A stretch of 64,000 bases of DNA, from IMG/VR virus record IMGVR_UViG_3300037725_000018, positions 62,001-126,000 of that record; one strand, given 5' to 3'. The stretch is from a virus. A program made the translations under genes and the position numbers. Positions 33,590 through 40,336 of this stretch are shown piece by piece; the stretch's first letter is position 1; each line of letters opens with the position of its first letter. The notes below the pieces were generated by a model that saw only the letters and a program-made list of their open reading frames with translations, was not told where the DNA came from and made no database searches.

Positions 33590-33633
33590 ACTCACTTGGG
33601 TTTAACTTACGTCGTGCCCAAGTGTTTCAAAGA

Positions 33634-34059
33634 TTACTCGACTTCAATCTTCTTCGTGACCTCTTCATCTTGACCACTCTTAGGAACAGAAACGGTCAAG
33701 ACTCCACGGTCAAGAGAAGCGGAAATCGAATCCGCTTCCATACTTGGTTGAAGCCGAATGCTCCAAGAACGGCTTACCTGTGATTGACCACGGATTACCG
33801 TTCCTTCGTTGCCTGACTCTTTTTCGGTCGAGTCAGACATTTGGACTCTCAAAACGTTGTCTTTGGTTACTTCAACGCTTACGTCTTCCCGGTCAATTCC
33901 GGGAACATCAAAACCGATTTCATATCGGTCGTCATATTCGACAATCCGATAATCACTTCGGTTTTGGCGAGTAAGTCCGTTGAAGATATCATCAAAGAAA
34001 TTATCGAAACGAGAGATTCGGTTGTTTCGATTCATCGTAGGGACAACAGAGTTTGTCAT
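33634..34059 (-). CDS. Small heat-shock protein (Hsp20/alpha-crystallin family)
   Basis: 141 residues. DYRIVEYDDRYEIGFDVPGI begins the alpha-crystallin domain, with GIDREDVSVEVTKDNVLRVQ and the closing GVLTVSVPK. The short N-terminal arm has FDNFFDDIFNG, typical of bacterial members. It works as an ATP-independent holdase; T4-like phages of several hosts carry one, perhaps for virion assembly. Its 130-base leader holds two small hairpins. Confidence 0.9.
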   Translation of the reverse strand: MTNSVVPTMNRNNRISRFDNFFDDIFNGLTRQNRSDYRIVEYDDRYEIGFDVPGIDREDVSVEVTKDNVLRVQMSDSTEKESGNEGTVIRGQSQVSRSWSIRLQPSMEADSISASLDRGVLTVSVPKSGQDEEVTKKIEVE

Positions 34060-34189
34060 GGTTGGTTCTTATGGTTTTTTGGTTCATTCATGAACTCCAC
34101 TGATTTATGTATACGACATTTGAGCAGCGTGGAGCGTGCTGCCCAAAACTCTTGGTAAAATCCGGTATTTCAAAGAAACAAAGTTGTTG

Positions 34190-34263
34190 TAGCGGGAAGT
34201 GGATTTGAACCACTGGCCTTCGGGTTATGAGCCCGATGAGCTTCCAAACTGCTCTATCCCGCA
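34190..34263 (-). tRNA. Initiator tRNA-fMet(CAT)
   Basis: 74 bases. The anticodon stem TCGGG/CCCGA has three consecutive G-C pairs below loop CTCATAA, position 1:72 is a T-T mismatch, and the D-stem has A11-T24: all three initiator marks. No encoded CCA. A TATATATTAACAC box lies just upstream. Confidence 0.9.
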
Positions 34264-34344
34264 ATGTGTGTTAATATATATCTTCTAAACCGAAATTTGT
34301 TTCGGCTTTTATATGAAGACTCTATAAATCATCACTAATGTTTG

Positions 34345-34417
34345 CTTCGGGGGTAGGATTCGAACCTACAGCAACACGGTTAACAGCCGTGCGTTCTACC
34401 AATTGAACTACCCCGAA
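34345..34417 (-). tRNA. tRNA-Asn(GTT), copy 1
   Basis: 73 bases; acceptor TTCGGGG/CCCCGAA, anticodon stem CACGG/CCGTG with loop CTGTTAA, T-loop TTCGAAT, discriminator G. Confidence 0.92.
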
Positions 34418-34584
34418 GTGTAATGTGTCTTACTTGTTTCCTTGTTTCCGTGTTTTCTCTTCATTCTTCTATACCAACGGGTGTTTTCATTGGTCTTTGC
34501 GACTTTCCCGCTTCCAGAACACACGTCACAACCGTCTCCGCTGCATTTAGGGCAAGTGACAGACTCTTTATTTTTGTATTTCAT
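34408..34584 (-). CDS. Small zinc-finger protein, DnaJ CxxCxGxG type
   Basis: 58 residues from the ATG at 34584. CPKCSGDGCDVCSGSGKV holds two CxxC units with the Gly pattern of the DnaJ zinc domain, followed by a basic tail. The stop codon lies inside the tRNA-Asn gene (10-base overlap). Confidence 0.5.
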   Translation of the reverse strand: MKYKNKESVTCPKCSGDGCDVCSGSGKVAKTNENTRWYRRMKRKHGNKETSKTHYTSG

Positions 34585-34599
34585 ACTTCCGGTTATAGG

Positions 34600-34800
34600 T
34601 TATTTTGACTTTGAAATAGCGTATCGAAAGTTGCTTGCATTTTCTCCGTTTTCTTCTATCCAACCACTTGCTTGAACCCACTTCCCTTTGATTGGGTTCC
34701 AAAGAAGGTCTTCTTTGTATACAGTTTCATCCGAACTTAATTTTCTATACCCCTTTGGAATCTCGTTGGGGAAGGGATGTTTCAAAGAAGGAATGCCCAT
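34600..34800 (-). CDS. Small protein of unknown function
   Basis: 66 residues from the ATG at 34800; the longer reading crosses tRNA-Val. Basic, Trp-containing (NPIKGKWVQASGWIEENGE). Function unknown. Confidence 0.45.
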   Translation of the reverse strand: MGIPSLKHPFPNEIPKGYRKLSSDETVYKEDLLWNPIKGKWVQASGWIEENGENASNFRYAISKSK

Positions 34801-34840
34801 TTTAAAAGCGGTTTTCAATTTGAACGTATTTAAAAGATGG

Positions 34841-34913
34841 TAGCCGGGGTGGGGCACGATCCCACAACATTCGCCTTGTAAGGACGATGTTCTTCCAATT
34901 GAACTACCCGGCT
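34841..34913 (-). tRNA. tRNA-Val(TAC)
   Basis: 73 bases; acceptor AGCCGGG/CCCGGCT, anticodon stem TCGTC/GGCGA with loop CTTACAA. The T-loop ATCGTGC departs from TTCRANY; the same oddity occurs in tRNA-Ser(GGA). Confidence 0.85.
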
Positions 34914-34935
34914 GTGTATATGTCTTTTCTTCGTG

Positions 34936-35008
34936 TAACCCCGGCAGGAATCGAACCTGCAACTAGACGGACATGAACCGTCTGCTCTACCGATTGAGCT
35001 ACGGAGTT
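34936..35008 (-). tRNA. tRNA-Met(CAT), elongator type
   Basis: 73 bases; acceptor AACTCCG/CGGGGTT, anticodon stem GACGG/CCGTC with loop TTCATGT, T-loop TTCGATT. Lacks initiator marks. Confidence 0.88.
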
Positions 35009-35090
35009 ATTCAAGCCATTCAGCCAACTCGTAAACAAAGAAGAAGAAAGCTGGAACGACAATGATAATTGTAACCAAAGTTTGAATCAT
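35007..35090 (-). CDS. Tiny membrane peptide (27 aa)
   Basis: 27 residues, one hydrophobic helix (TLVTIIIVVPAFFFFVYE) with an acidic end, fitted exactly between tRNA-Thr and tRNA-Met. Small but typical of phage membrane peptides; translation is uncertain. Confidence 0.35.
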   Translation of the reverse strand: MIQTLVTIIIVVPAFFFFVYELAEWLE

Positions 35091-35091
35091 G

Positions 35092-35166
35092 AGCCGTGTG
35101 AGGGATTTGAACCCCCGGCATGCTCATTACAAGTGAGCTGCTCTGGCCAGACTGAGCTAACACGGC
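35092..35166 (-). tRNA. tRNA-Thr(TGT)
   Basis: 75 bases; acceptor GCCGTGT/ACACGGC, anticodon stem GCTCA/TGAGC with loop CTTGTAA, T-loop TTCAAAT, discriminator T. Confidence 0.92.
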
Positions 35167-35250
35167 GTGTTTGCGGGATTCGAACCCGCGATTCCTTTTC
35201 AGGCTGGTTTCCCGGCACCGCTTTGTTTTGCTATACCGAACACCGTCATG
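35167..35250 (-). pseudogene. Degenerate tRNA-like sequence
   Basis: A perfect T-arm GCGGG-TTCGAAT-CCCGC and an acceptor-like GTGTT/AACAC are present, with CTGAAAA (a Phe-type anticodon loop) lacking a matching stem. The segment ACAAAGCGGT is shared with the tRNA-Glu(TTC) D-arm. A chimeric or decayed tRNA is likely; a true tRNA-Phe is at 57516. Confidence 0.4.
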
Positions 35251-35291
35251 TCCGGTTTGCCTTCTACGTAGAAAACAACTTTCACATTTGG

Positions 35292-35366
35292 AGACCCCGG
35301 TGGGATTCGAACCCACGTCAACCACGTTAACAGCGTGGCGCTCGAACCTAACTGAGCTACGGAGTC
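35292..35366 (-). tRNA. tRNA-Asn(GTT), copy 2
   Basis: 75 bases; acceptor GACTCCG/CGGGGTC, anticodon stem CCACG/CGTGG with loop CTGTTAA, T-loop TTCGAAT, discriminator T. Different acceptor from copy 1, so not a simple duplicate. Confidence 0.9.
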
Positions 35367-35377
35367 TTAAATAAAAG

Positions 35378-35451
35378 TAACACGGGCCGGACTCGAACCG
35401 ACTAGAACATGATTGAAAGTCATGCTACGCGACCGCTTTGTATTCCGTGTC
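35378..35451 (-). tRNA. tRNA-Glu(TTC), copy 2
   Basis: 74 bases; acceptor GACACGG/CCGTGTT, anticodon stem CATGA/TCATG with loop CTTTCAA, T-arm GTCGG/CCGGC. Same 5' half as copy 1 but a different anticodon stem and T-arm. Confidence 0.88.
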
Positions 35452-35472
35452 ATATCAAGTCAACTGGTTTTG

Positions 35473-35546
35473 TAAGGGTGGTGGGACTCGAACCCACTAT
35501 CCACAGATTAAAAGTCTGTTGCTTATGCCACTTAAGCTTCACCCCT
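35473..35546 (-). tRNA. tRNA-Lys(TTT), copy 1
   Basis: 74 bases; acceptor AGGGGTG/CACCCTT, anticodon stem ACAGA/TCTGT with loop CTTTTAA, T-loop TTCGAGT. Confidence 0.92.
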
Positions 35547-35620
35547 ATGTTTTTTTAACCCACCTTTTTACACGTAGAGAGTAAAAACCTGTTTCATGAA
35601 AAGCAATTAAACTCAATTTG

Positions 35621-35694
35621 CACGGCTGACGGGATTCGAACCCGCGACCTCTTCCGTGACAGGGAAGCATTCTAGACCACTGAACTACAGCCGT
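35621..35694 (-). tRNA. tRNA-Asp(GTC), copy 2
   Basis: 74 bases; acceptor ACGGCTG/CAGCCGT, anticodon stem CTTCC/GGAAG with loop CTGTCAC, identical in the anticodon arm to copy 1 but different in the acceptor. Confidence 0.92.
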
Positions 35695-35702
35695 GTACTT
35701 AG

Positions 35703-35856
35703 GAGAATGTTGCATCCACCACCTTAGCGGGATTCGAACCCGCGACTACCGCAATCTAGCGCGGCACTCTGACCTACCTGAGTTATAAGGTGTCACCAAC
35801 GGCGGTGGGATTCGAACCCACAGATACCGATCAAGCACCGTTACAGCAACATTCTC
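35703..35856 (-). ncRNA. Stem-closed module with two tRNA-like parts
   Basis: GAGAATGTTGC (35846-35856 on the minus strand) pairs perfectly with GCAACATTCTC (35703-35713), an 11-bp stem. Inside are a D-armless tRNA-like part (T-arm GTGGG-TTCGAAT-CCCAC, AACGGTG/CGCCGTT) and the odd tRNA 35719-35792. The layout resembles the permuted modules at 27.4-29.8 kb but without their TACAG bulge on this strand. Confidence 0.4.
35719..35792 (-). tRNA. tRNA-like gene with abnormal anticodon loop
   Basis: 74 bases; acceptor CACCTTA/TAAGGTG, D-arm and T-arm (GCGGG-TTCGAAT-CCCGC) are regular. The anticodon arm CCGC-GCTAGATT-GCGG gives an 8-base loop, or a 6-base loop if the closing G-T forms, never 7. The amino acid cannot be assigned; candidates are AGA (Ser) or a four-base anticodon. 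Confidence 0.5.
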
Positions 35857-36060
35857 TTATTATACATTGTCCTTGATTCCGGCCTACAAGGACTATAACA
35901 CACGCTTTATAAATCCGGACGTGTGGGTTCGGCTATAAACGCCTACGGGAAGTCACCGTGCTGGCGGTTTCCTGTCCCGCTCTTCTACAAAGGCCAGCAC
36001 CTTTGGAAGCAACCGTTCATAAGTATTAAAGAACGTCTTTCTCTCTTAACTTCACTACAG
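35857..36060 (-). ncRNA. Multi-hairpin RNA candidate, no gene
   Basis: No ORF. Minus-strand hairpins in order: CGTTC/GAACG, CAAAGG/CCTTTG, GCGG/CCGC, GGC/GCC, CACACG/CGTGTG and GTCCTTG/CAAGGAC. GTGCTGGC and GCCAGCAC can pair as a longer alternative. It ends at the 11-bp-closed module, so the two may be one RNA. Confidence 0.4.
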
Positions 36061-36112
36061 TAAACAACTCTGCTTGGAAGTTGTTTCGTGAAGGTCGCTT
36101 AAAGAAATTTTG

Positions 36113-36187
36113 TACTCCGTCACGGATTTGAACCGTGGTTTCATGGATGAGAACCATGCGTCCTTAGCCAGACTAGACGAACGGAGC
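36113..36187 (-). tRNA. tRNA-Glu(CTC)
   Basis: 75 bases; acceptor GCTCCGT/ACGGAGT, anticodon stem CATGG/CCATG with loop TTCTCAT, T-arm CACGG-TTCAAAT-CCGTG. Confidence 0.9.
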
Positions 36188-36192
36188 ATGTA

Positions 36193-36296
36193 AGACATAA
36201 AGCATTAGGATTCGAACCCTGTTTTTTAAGGCTTCGGCACCACATTTTACGGATTCGAACCGCGCCGGGTGCGACCATACCAACCACTTTATGTCT
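36193..36296 (-). ncRNA. tRNA-like RNA closed by a 10-bp stem
   Basis: AGACATAAAG and CTTTATGTCT pair over 10 bases and enclose two TTCGAAT loops (GCGG/CCGT and AGGG/CCT stems) and a GCACC/GGTGC stem. No reading gives a normal cloverleaf. A TATATATAG box is 20-30 bases upstream. Either a Y-like RNA or two fused tRNA fragments. Confidence 0.4.
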
Positions 36297-36380
36297 CAAC
36301 AAGTCATGTTGGTTTTTATATATAGGCTCTAACCGATAAAGTTTCAATCCGTTTGGTTATGAAATTTTTACCTGTATGTG

Positions 36381-36456
36381 TAAGGGTAGAGGGATTTGAA
36401 CCCCCGACTCACGGATTAAAAGTCCGTTGCTCTAGGCCAGACTGAGCTATACCCCT
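36381..36456 (-). tRNA. tRNA-Lys(TTT), copy 2
   Basis: 76 bases; acceptor AGGGGTA/TACCCTT, anticodon stem ACGGA/TCCGT with loop CTTTTAA, T-loop TTCAAAT. Confidence 0.92.
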
Positions 36457-36768
36457 AAGTGGACACGTGCTTTGAAATTATTGACAAGCGGTGTGCTTTT
36501 ACGCCAAATCGCGAGAGTATTAATCACAGGACGCCTTACCAGTTACGGGGTGCGCTCTCACTTCGTTGACAGCCATCTATTTTCACATACGCGGTCAACG
36601 GCGAACTCTTTAAAGGATGGATGCTTCTAATCCCACCTTCCGCTTTGTCAACAGTTTCAAAAGAACAACGCTTCTTTCTTATTTCCAATATGCTTTACTG
36701 CGTTTTATCAAGTTTGATCCGTAGTTTTTATGAAGAAACTGTTAATTATTATCAACTCAAGGCCATAT
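36457..36768 (-). other. 312-bp region without a gene, hairpin-rich
   Basis: I find no convincing ORF. Inverted repeats include GTTGAC/GTCAAC (36.56-36.62 kb), a CGAGAG/CTCTC pair enclosing ~50 bases, and several copies of TTGTCAAC-like words. A structured non-coding RNA is possible; this is inference from pairing by eye. Confidence 0.3.
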
Positions 36769-36954
36769 TTAGTTCATTCGAATAAGGAACGCTTGGCGAA
36801 TCTTTAGGTCCCGGTACCGCTTCTTATACTGCTCTCGAAGAACGGGGTTCGGCTCACTTTTGAAACTCTCTTTCGTTTCTTCAATGGCTTCACCAAGCTC
36901 GCCAGCCTTGTTGTAGAGGTCTTTGGTAGCTTTGCTTTTGCCAATGATGTTCAT
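36769..36954 (-). CDS. Small charged helical protein
   Basis: 61 residues from the ATG at 36954; an upstream GTG adds 14 residues. Lys/Glu-rich helices (KATKDLYNKAGELGEAIEET). Function unknown. Confidence 0.45.
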   Translation of the reverse strand: MNIIGKSKATKDLYNKAGELGEAIEETKESFKSEPNPVLREQYKKRYRDLKIRQAFLIRMN

Positions 36955-37009
36955 AATCAAGCTTTTTTGTGTGAAAGGATCTCTCTCTTTATCCACAGGC
37001 TTTAATGCG

Positions 37010-37300
37010 TTAGCTTGTCTGCCGTTCCGGAATCGTCATTTCAATCTCGACTTTCACATCATCTTCAATCTCTTTGTTTACAGAAAGCTTAATTCCACCG
37101 GAAGCCACATACGTTTGGTCAGAATCTTCGCTTACGTCAAGGTGCCTGTAAAGTTGATCAATGGTTTCTATAATCTTGTCTTCATCGGGAACTTTCATCT
37201 TCCCCCATGAATGAAGTAGTTTCCAATCTAAGTGTTCATAGATTGGTTGGACTTTTTTTGCAAACGAGCGAACACGTTTCCTACTAAGTTTGTCTTCCAT
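37010..37300 (-). CDS. Protein of unknown function
   Basis: 96 residues: a basic helical half, then beta strands (GGIKLSVNKEIEDDVKVEIE). No family is recognised. It follows tRNA-Lys(CTT). Confidence 0.5.
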   Translation of the reverse strand: MEDKLSRKRVRSFAKKVQPIYEHLDWKLLHSWGKMKVPDEDKIIETIDQLYRHLDVSEDSDQTYVASGGIKLSVNKEIEDDVKVEIEMTIPERQTS

Positions 37301-37354
37301 ATTATGTGCGGTTTTTGGGTTACAACAGGTTTGTTATATGACCCGCGACTGTGG

Positions 37355-37430
37355 TTCTCCCGGTAGGACTCGAACCTACGCATACAGAGATTAAGAGTCT
37401 CCAGCTCTGACCTGACTGAGCTACGGGAGA
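37355..37430 (-). tRNA. tRNA-Lys(CTT)
   Basis: 76 bases; acceptor TCTCCCG/CGGGAGA, anticodon stem GGAGA/TCTCT with loop CTCTTAA, T-loop TTCGAGT. Confidence 0.9.
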
Positions 37431-37467
37431 ATGTGGGCGGGAGTTGCACCCGCCTCTTTGGTTATGG

Positions 37468-37674
37468 CTACTTCGACCACCGATTCCGGTAAAAACGCAA
37501 GGTCTTTTCGACCTTTTTTGCCTTCCTTCGGTGATCCGGTTCGTTACGGTTGGTTTCCTGCTTACGCTTCCCGCAACCGTGGCGACTCGGGTTGGCGTGA
37601 AAGGCGCAGCAAACTCCCCGGTAATGGGCCGCAACGCTAACCTTTTGGTCAGGATGCTTCCGATTAACCTGCAT
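37468..37674 (-). CDS. Small basic Cys/His protein
   Basis: 68 residues, ~40% basic. RGVCCAFHANPSRHGCGKRK could bind zinc, with a strongly basic C-terminus suited to RNA binding. It is more G/C-rich than neighbours, and a T-arm-like hairpin follows it, so it might instead be structured RNA. Confidence 0.4.
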   Translation of the reverse strand: MQVNRKHPDQKVSVAAHYRGVCCAFHANPSRHGCGKRKQETNRNEPDHRRKAKKVEKTLRFYRNRWSK

Positions 37675-37734
37675 ATCAATTCACCTTCTTGGCTTTCTTT
37701 GATAACGCACCCCTTTAAATGGAGCCTTTCGAAA

Positions 37735-38187
37735 CTAGTTTCGTGAAGCTTTTGTGAACGTTACGTTAGAAAGGTCAACACTTGAACCTTTTAGATACCC
37801 CTTCAAAACTTCTTTGCTTGGCTCGTCACAAGAGTAACGGATCTCTACTTCTCCGTGCTTTTTGACCTCATCTACAACGCCGGAAAACGAATTCGCAGAA
37901 TCAATGCTGTCAAAAAAGATCACTTCTGGCTCGTCTTCAACAAACCGAACGTCTTCGATGCTTTCAGGGAAGTATCCACCCCCGGTCATTTCACGAGATG
38001 AAAACCATCTATAACTCACTTCTTTTTCTTCGTAAGAAGAGACGTTGCCGTTAGCCTTTTCTAAAATAATGTTCATCATTCTAGAAATTGCTAGATCATC
38101 ATAATCGTAAACGAGATACCCGTCTACGTAGACCGCGTTCCAACTATCAGAAAATACTCGCACTATATCGTGACCCTCATTTTTCAT
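37735..38187 (-). CDS. Acidic protein of unknown function
   Basis: 150 residues with alternating helices and strands (VFSDSWNAVYVDGYLVYDYD). It overlaps the upstream gene by 4 bases (ATGA). No motif. Confidence 0.55.
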   Translation of the reverse strand: MKNEGHDIVRVFSDSWNAVYVDGYLVYDYDDLAISRMMNIILEKANGNVSSYEEKEVSYRWFSSREMTGGGYFPESIEDVRFVEDEPEVIFFDSIDSANSFSGVVDEVKKHGEVEIRYSCDEPSKEVLKGYLKGSSVDLSNVTFTKASRN

Positions 38188-38441
38188 AACGTGTGGTTTT
38201 TTACGTGTTTTTGAATTTCAAGAAACGTGAGGCTTTTCAAATCAATCTTGTCAAACCGGGTAGAACTTACAATAAACGAATAGCCATGTTCCCCCTCTTT
38301 TACCCTTACTAAGTCAAAATCATTTATATTGGAGGTCGTTACCTTTAGGTTGCTTGAAAGCCTATCATATAGGCCGACAACTTCATACCATTCTCCTTTA
38401 TTTAAACCCTTTAAACTATCTGTGGAACACCTTAGCTTCAT
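38184..38441 (-). CDS. Small beta-rich protein of unknown function
   Basis: 85 residues from the ATG at 38441; longer readings overlap the cytidine deaminase gene. GLNKGEWYEVVGLYDRLSSN suggests a small barrel. Function unknown. Confidence 0.5.
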   Translation of the reverse strand: MKLRCSTDSLKGLNKGEWYEVVGLYDRLSSNLKVTTSNINDFDLVRVKEGEHGYSFIVSSTRFDKIDLKSLTFLEIQKHVKNHTL

Positions 38442-38448
38442 GACGCAA

Positions 38449-38853
38449 TCAATTTTTGTTTCTAGTAGACGCAGAGTAAGCGGGGCCAATAAGCTCGGAA
38501 AGTTTATACTCTACAAACTTGTCGTCTTTTCCCACATCTTCGATGATAAGAAGATCGTCGCAAAATTCCGACAACGTGTGTTGACAAAGACCACACGGCG
38601 CTTCTCCAGTCTGGTTTTGGGCAGACACCGCCAACATATCAAAATTTGTGTGGCCGTCTTCAACCGCTTTGAAAGCGGCAAGCATTTCCGCATGAACAGA
38701 CGTAGACCTTCCGGAAACCTCTACGTTACAGCCCCCATAAGTGTTGTTATTGACTAAAACAGCAGCACCAACTTTGTACCCGCTATATTTGGCATATGCC
38801 TTTTCTTTAAATTTTCTAGCCACTTTTACTAACCGTAACTTTTGATCTTTCAT
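38449..38853 (-). CDS. cdd: Cytidine deaminase
   Basis: 134 residues, the usual length of the tetrameric form. The zinc site is complete: VHAEML (His54, catalytic Glu56) and PCGLCQ (Cys87, Cys90). YSGYKVGAAVL is the substrate-binding strand. It converts cytidine or deoxycytidine to uridine forms for pyrimidine salvage. It overlaps the chorismate mutase gene by 4 bases, so the two are coupled. Confidence 0.9.
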   Translation of the reverse strand: MKDQKLRLVKVARKFKEKAYAKYSGYKVGAAVLVNNNTYGGCNVEVSGRSTSVHAEMLAAFKAVEDGHTNFDMLAVSAQNQTGEAPCGLCQHTLSEFCDDLLIIEDVGKDDKFVEYKLSELIGPAYSASTRNKN

Positions 38854-39104
38854 TTTTTCGAGTTCTTAAAAATTCGTTTCCAAACGTCTTCAATAAGCGG
38901 GGAAAGGTCTTCATTTTCTAAAACCGAAGTTACGTGACTAATAACCTCTCTTTCCCGGCACTTATCTTCAGTTTCAACACCGTTTTCTTCTTTGATTCTT
39001 TGTATTTCGTCTACAATAAGCTGGCGTTGATCTAGAAGCTTGACAATTCGTTGGTCTACATCGTCAATCTTTTCTCTGTGCTCTTCAATTCGGTTTTTAC
39101 TCAT
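38850..39104 (-). CDS. Chorismate mutase, AroQ type
   Basis: 84 residues, as in stand-alone AroQ domains. HREKIDDVDQRIVKLLDQRQ and IVDEIQRIKEENG with a later REREVISHV give the family order of catalytic Arg (about 10 and 27), Lys (about 38) and Arg/Glu (about 50). It converts chorismate to prephenate for Phe and Tyr synthesis. This is an unusual phage cargo. It lies between cytidine deaminase and a 2H phosphoesterase in one operon. Confidence 0.75.
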   Translation of the reverse strand: MSKNRIEEHREKIDDVDQRIVKLLDQRQLIVDEIQRIKEENGVETEDKCREREVISHVTSVLENEDLSPLIEDVWKRIFKNSKK

Positions 39105-39619
39105 ATTTGGCTATTTGACTTTTTAATGAGAACTTTATCTTTTGTGTCATATCTGTACGTTAGGGAGAAAGGCAAAATGGAAAATGTTCCTTGAAAATCA
39201 AGTTCATCGACGTATTTTTCGCCTCTTCCTTTTTTTAGGTACGCAATTGTAACGTGTGGATCATAGTCAAACCGGATTTCGTTTTTTCTTTGCTTACAAA
39301 AGCTATGCTCTTCTTTAAGGCGACCGGACTTAACGTTGAACTTTAAAACATCAAACCAAGGGTTTTCAAAAAGCCCAACCCCGGTAATTTTTAAATTTGG
39401 AAATTCAAACTTGTTTTCATTTTCAACGATCCAGTCTTTTTCATCATTTATCCAACCGTAAAAGACGGTACAATGTGGAAAAAGCTCGTATCCGTATGTG
39501 TCTGCTTTTCCGTATACGTCTTTTTCATCGACGGTTTGAAGAATCGAAAGCCAACCGTCCCACTTCAAATCATACATTAAACAGCCTTTTGGAGACCGAC
39601 GTTTTTCTTTGGTTTTCAT
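39101..39619 (-). CDS. 2H phosphoesterase-like protein (LigT/2'-5' ligase superfamily)
   Basis: 172 residues from the ATG at 39619 (further upstream it would overlap the next gene). Two H-x-T motifs, PHCTVFYG and PHVTIAYLKKG, are the catalytic pair of the 2H superfamily, which opens 2',3'-cyclic phosphates or hydrolyses 2'-5' linkages in RNA. With two RNA ligases in the window, an RNA-end healing role is plausible (inference). Confidence 0.75.
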   Translation of the reverse strand: MKTKEKRRSPKGCLMYDLKWDGWLSILQTVDEKDVYGKADTYGYELFPHCTVFYGWINDEKDWIVENENKFEFPNLKITGVGLFENPWFDVLKFNVKSGRLKEEHSFCKQRKNEIRFDYDPHVTIAYLKKGRGEKYVDELDFQGTFSILPFSLTYRYDTKDKVLIKKSNSQI

Positions 39620-39629
39620 GTTTTTATCT

Positions 39630-40289
39630 TTACTTTTGAACAGTTCGTTTAACCCTTTGATCTTTAGGCTTTTCAAGAAGATAAAAGGTTCCCTTCTCTC
39701 GAATAAAGTGCTTAGAGTGAAGTTCCATATTCACCCGGACAAAATCTTGACCTTCAACCTCTTCTTTCTCTGCCACTTCATCAACGGTTTCGCCGTGCGG
39801 TTTAAAATAGAAGATTTGAAATTCTTCGTTGGAAAGCTCTTCCTCGTCGTAAATGATTTGCGTTAGGTCGTCCATGTTGCTAATGTTGTACTTTTCGTCT
39901 ACGGCGTCGTATTGATCTCTAACCCGCTCTTGAAGATCATCAATCCAACTGCCAAGGTTGTTGATCTCTTTTACTTCTACCGGGTCTTGATCGGCAAACA
40001 CAAAAGAGCCAAAACAGGAAAAATCTGTTCCGTCCGGGTTCCCGTCTTCATCTACGGTGAGGTGCTCTTTCTCGGAAAGGCTAAAGACGTAAGCTTTTCC
40101 CTTGTCTTTATTTCTTTCTGCAAAATCTTCAATGTCTTCAACAATGTAGTTACGCGGAAGGTAATATTCATCACCTATCTTCACATAGTTTTGATCTTGG
40201 ACAACTTCAATGTCCATGTTCATCCCAAGATCGATAAGCATATCTTCATCTAAAGGATTTTGCTGCTGTTTTTCAATAAGCTCAAACAT
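39630..40289 (-). CDS. Acidic protein of unknown function
   Basis: 219 residues, Asp/Glu-rich, alpha/beta pattern (YVKIGDEYYLPRNYIVEDIE). It follows the Ro60-like gene in transcription order with a 47-base gap. No motif is recognised. Confidence 0.55.
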   Translation of the reverse strand: MFELIEKQQQNPLDEDMLIDLGMNMDIEVVQDQNYVKIGDEYYLPRNYIVEDIEDFAERNKDKGKAYVFSLSEKEHLTVDEDGNPDGTDFSCFGSFVFADQDPVEVKEINNLGSWIDDLQERVRDQYDAVDEKYNISNMDDLTQIIYDEEELSNEEFQIFYFKPHGETVDEVAEKEEVEGQDFVRVNMELHSKHFIREKGTFYLLEKPKDQRVKRTVQK

Positions 40290-40336
40290 ATACTGTTATT
40301 GGTTGTTTTAATTGAATATAAATAACGCAAGATGCA

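Noticed and set aside
34060-34189. RNA thermometer in the Hsp20 leader
   Set aside because: Two small hairpins exist, but there is no Shine-Dalgarno site to mask, so the claim has no support.
35857-36000. Possible group I intron core (GACT...ATAGTCC pairing with a hairpin between)
   Set aside because: A P7/P8-like pairing can be drawn, but no 5' exon, P1 or P4-P6 could be identified; kept only as a structured RNA candidate.
37435-37467. T-arm-like hairpin GCGGG-TGCAACT-CCCGC beside tRNA-Lys(CTT)
   Set aside because: No acceptor or D-arm partner was found; too little to call a tRNA or remnant.
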